Source: Symsagittifera roscoffensis (Eukaryota > Xenacoelomorpha > Acoela > Convolutidae). From it: 64,000 nucleotides of DNA. The stretch lies in contig NC_087071.1 of the NCBI RefSeq assembly GCF_963678635.1, positions 16,489,613-16,553,612 on the forward strand. Reading direction: 5' to 3'. The notes below the pieces were generated by a model, which saw only the letters and a program-made list of their open reading frames with translations, searched no databases and was not told the DNA's origin. The position numbers and the translations under genes were made by a program. How positions within the stretch are numbered: position 1 is the stretch's first letter; the number at the start of each line of letters is the position of its first letter. Positions 63,106-64,000 of this stretch are shown here, in pieces.

Positions 63106-64000
63106 GTTAGTAGTATAAAGTTACACCAGAGTTCGTGATTACACAAGCAAAGCATAGTGTGATTGTACGCTTTAACTTTTTTCCAACCCAGTTAATAGTA
63201 TAAAGTTACACGAGAGTTCGTGATTACACAAACAAAGCATAGTGTGATTATACGCTTTAACTTTTTTCCAACCCAGTTAATAGTATAAAGTTACACGAGA
63301 GTTCGTGATTACACAAGCAAAGCATAGTGTGATTGTACGCTTTAACTTTTTTCCAACCCAGTTAATAGTATAAAGTTACACGAGAGTTCGTGATTACACA
63401 AGCAAAGCATAGTGTGATTGTACGCTTTAACTTTTTTCTAACCCAGTTAATAGTATAAAGTTACACGAGAGTTCGCGATTACACAAGCAAAGCATAGTGT
63501 GTTTGTACGCTTTAACTTTTTTCCAACCCAGTTAATAGTATAAAGTTACACGAGAGTTCGTGATTACACAAGCAAAGCATAGTGTGATTGTACACTTTAA
63601 CTTTTTTCCAACCCAGTTAATAGTATAAAGTTACACGAGAGTTCGTGATTACACAAGCAAAGCATAGTGTGATTGTACGCTTTAACTTTTTTCCAACCCA
63701 GTTAATAGTATAAAGTTACACGAGAGTTCGTGATTACACAAGCAAAGCATAGTGTGATTGTACGCTTTAACTTTTTTCCAACCCAGTTAATAGTATAAAG
63801 TTACACGAGAGTTCGTGATTACACAAGCAAAGCATAGTGTGATTGTACGCTTTAACTTTTTTCCAACCCAGTTAATAGTATAAAGTTACACGAGAGTTCG
63901 TGATTACACAACCAAAGCATAGTGTGTTTGTACGCTTTAACTTTTTTCCAACCCAGTTAATAGTATAAAGTTACACGAGAGTTCGTGATTACACAAGCAA
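63101..64000. repeat. 85-bp minisatellite starting at the exon-3 donor
   Basis: Units of exactly 85 bp begin with ACCCAGTTA at 63101, 63186, 63271 and so on to 63951, ten complete units and a partial one, and the array continues past the window end. Differences between units are single bases. The first unit contains the last bases of exon 3 and its splice donor. Each unit ends in a strong pyrimidine tract (CTTTAACTTTTTTCCAACCC) followed by AG, so each repeats both a donor-like and an acceptor-like sequence. Confidence 0.97.

Noticed and set aside
63101-64000. CRISPR-like array
   Set aside because: Units are identical over their whole 85 bp, with no variable spacers, and the context is an animal intron.

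Overview
This looks like nuclear DNA of an invertebrate animal; I cannot name the phylum. Three well-spliced coding exons of a heterotrimeric G-protein alpha subunit lie at the right end (61947-63105). Everything to their left is a dense, nested field of transposable-element remains. There are no operons, and the long open frames belong to retroelements rather than host genes.

Layout. (1) 1-16539, minus strand: a large Ty3/Gypsy-type LTR element. In element order it has a 5' LTR (right side, ending at 16539), about 2.7 kb of non-coding DNA full of the heptamer GGAGGGT, an acidic LSGES-repeat segment, integrase, a macro domain, a leader with a splice acceptor, an accessory polyprotein of about 8.7 kb (9851 down to 1103), and a truncated 3' LTR (1-332). 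Gag, protease, reverse transcriptase and RNase H are absent from this copy. (2) 16540-25160: Helentron (rolling-circle transposon) remnants. The first is interrupted by the LTR element; the second carries an internal tandem duplication. (3) 25200-32640: AT-rich DNA without genes. Its right part is a field of short degenerate repeats with a nearly perfect tandem duplication of about 1.97 kb. (4) 32690-36490: a decayed Gypsy pol of the same lineage, again ending in a macro-domain remnant. (5) 36490-40256: five copies of a unit (leader, splice acceptor, start of the accessory polyprotein), three in close tandem. (6) 40257-54947, plus strand: a second, clearly diverged element of the same lineage with protease end, partial RT/RNase H, integrase, macro domain and a collinear accessory polyprotein (45695-54512). 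(7) 55000-59200: LINE remnants, including one with an R2/NeSL-like RT and a restriction-like-endonuclease C-terminus. (8) 59200-61900: AT-rich flank. (9) G-alpha exons. (10) An exact 85-bp minisatellite running from the exon-3 donor site past the window end.

The main novelty candidate is the accessory polyprotein and its surroundings. Two elements whose proteins have diverged widely both keep, in the same order, a macro domain after integrase, a leader with a conserved splice acceptor, and a block of about 2,900 codons. That block encodes a short N-terminal domain, a coiled coil, an SGNH (GDSL-type) hydrolase, a second degenerate SGNH-like domain, and more than 1,500 further residues I cannot assign to any family. 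Such conservation argues for a long-lived gene of the lineage in the position normally held by env, made from a spliced RNA. A 13-nt motif resembling the polypurine tract sits at the end of pol, at the end of the accessory block and, as an array, before integrase. It is read in different frames at different sites, so it is probably selected as nucleic acid.

All element copies here carry stops, frameshifts or deletions. All assignments are from reading motifs by eye; no database search was possible.
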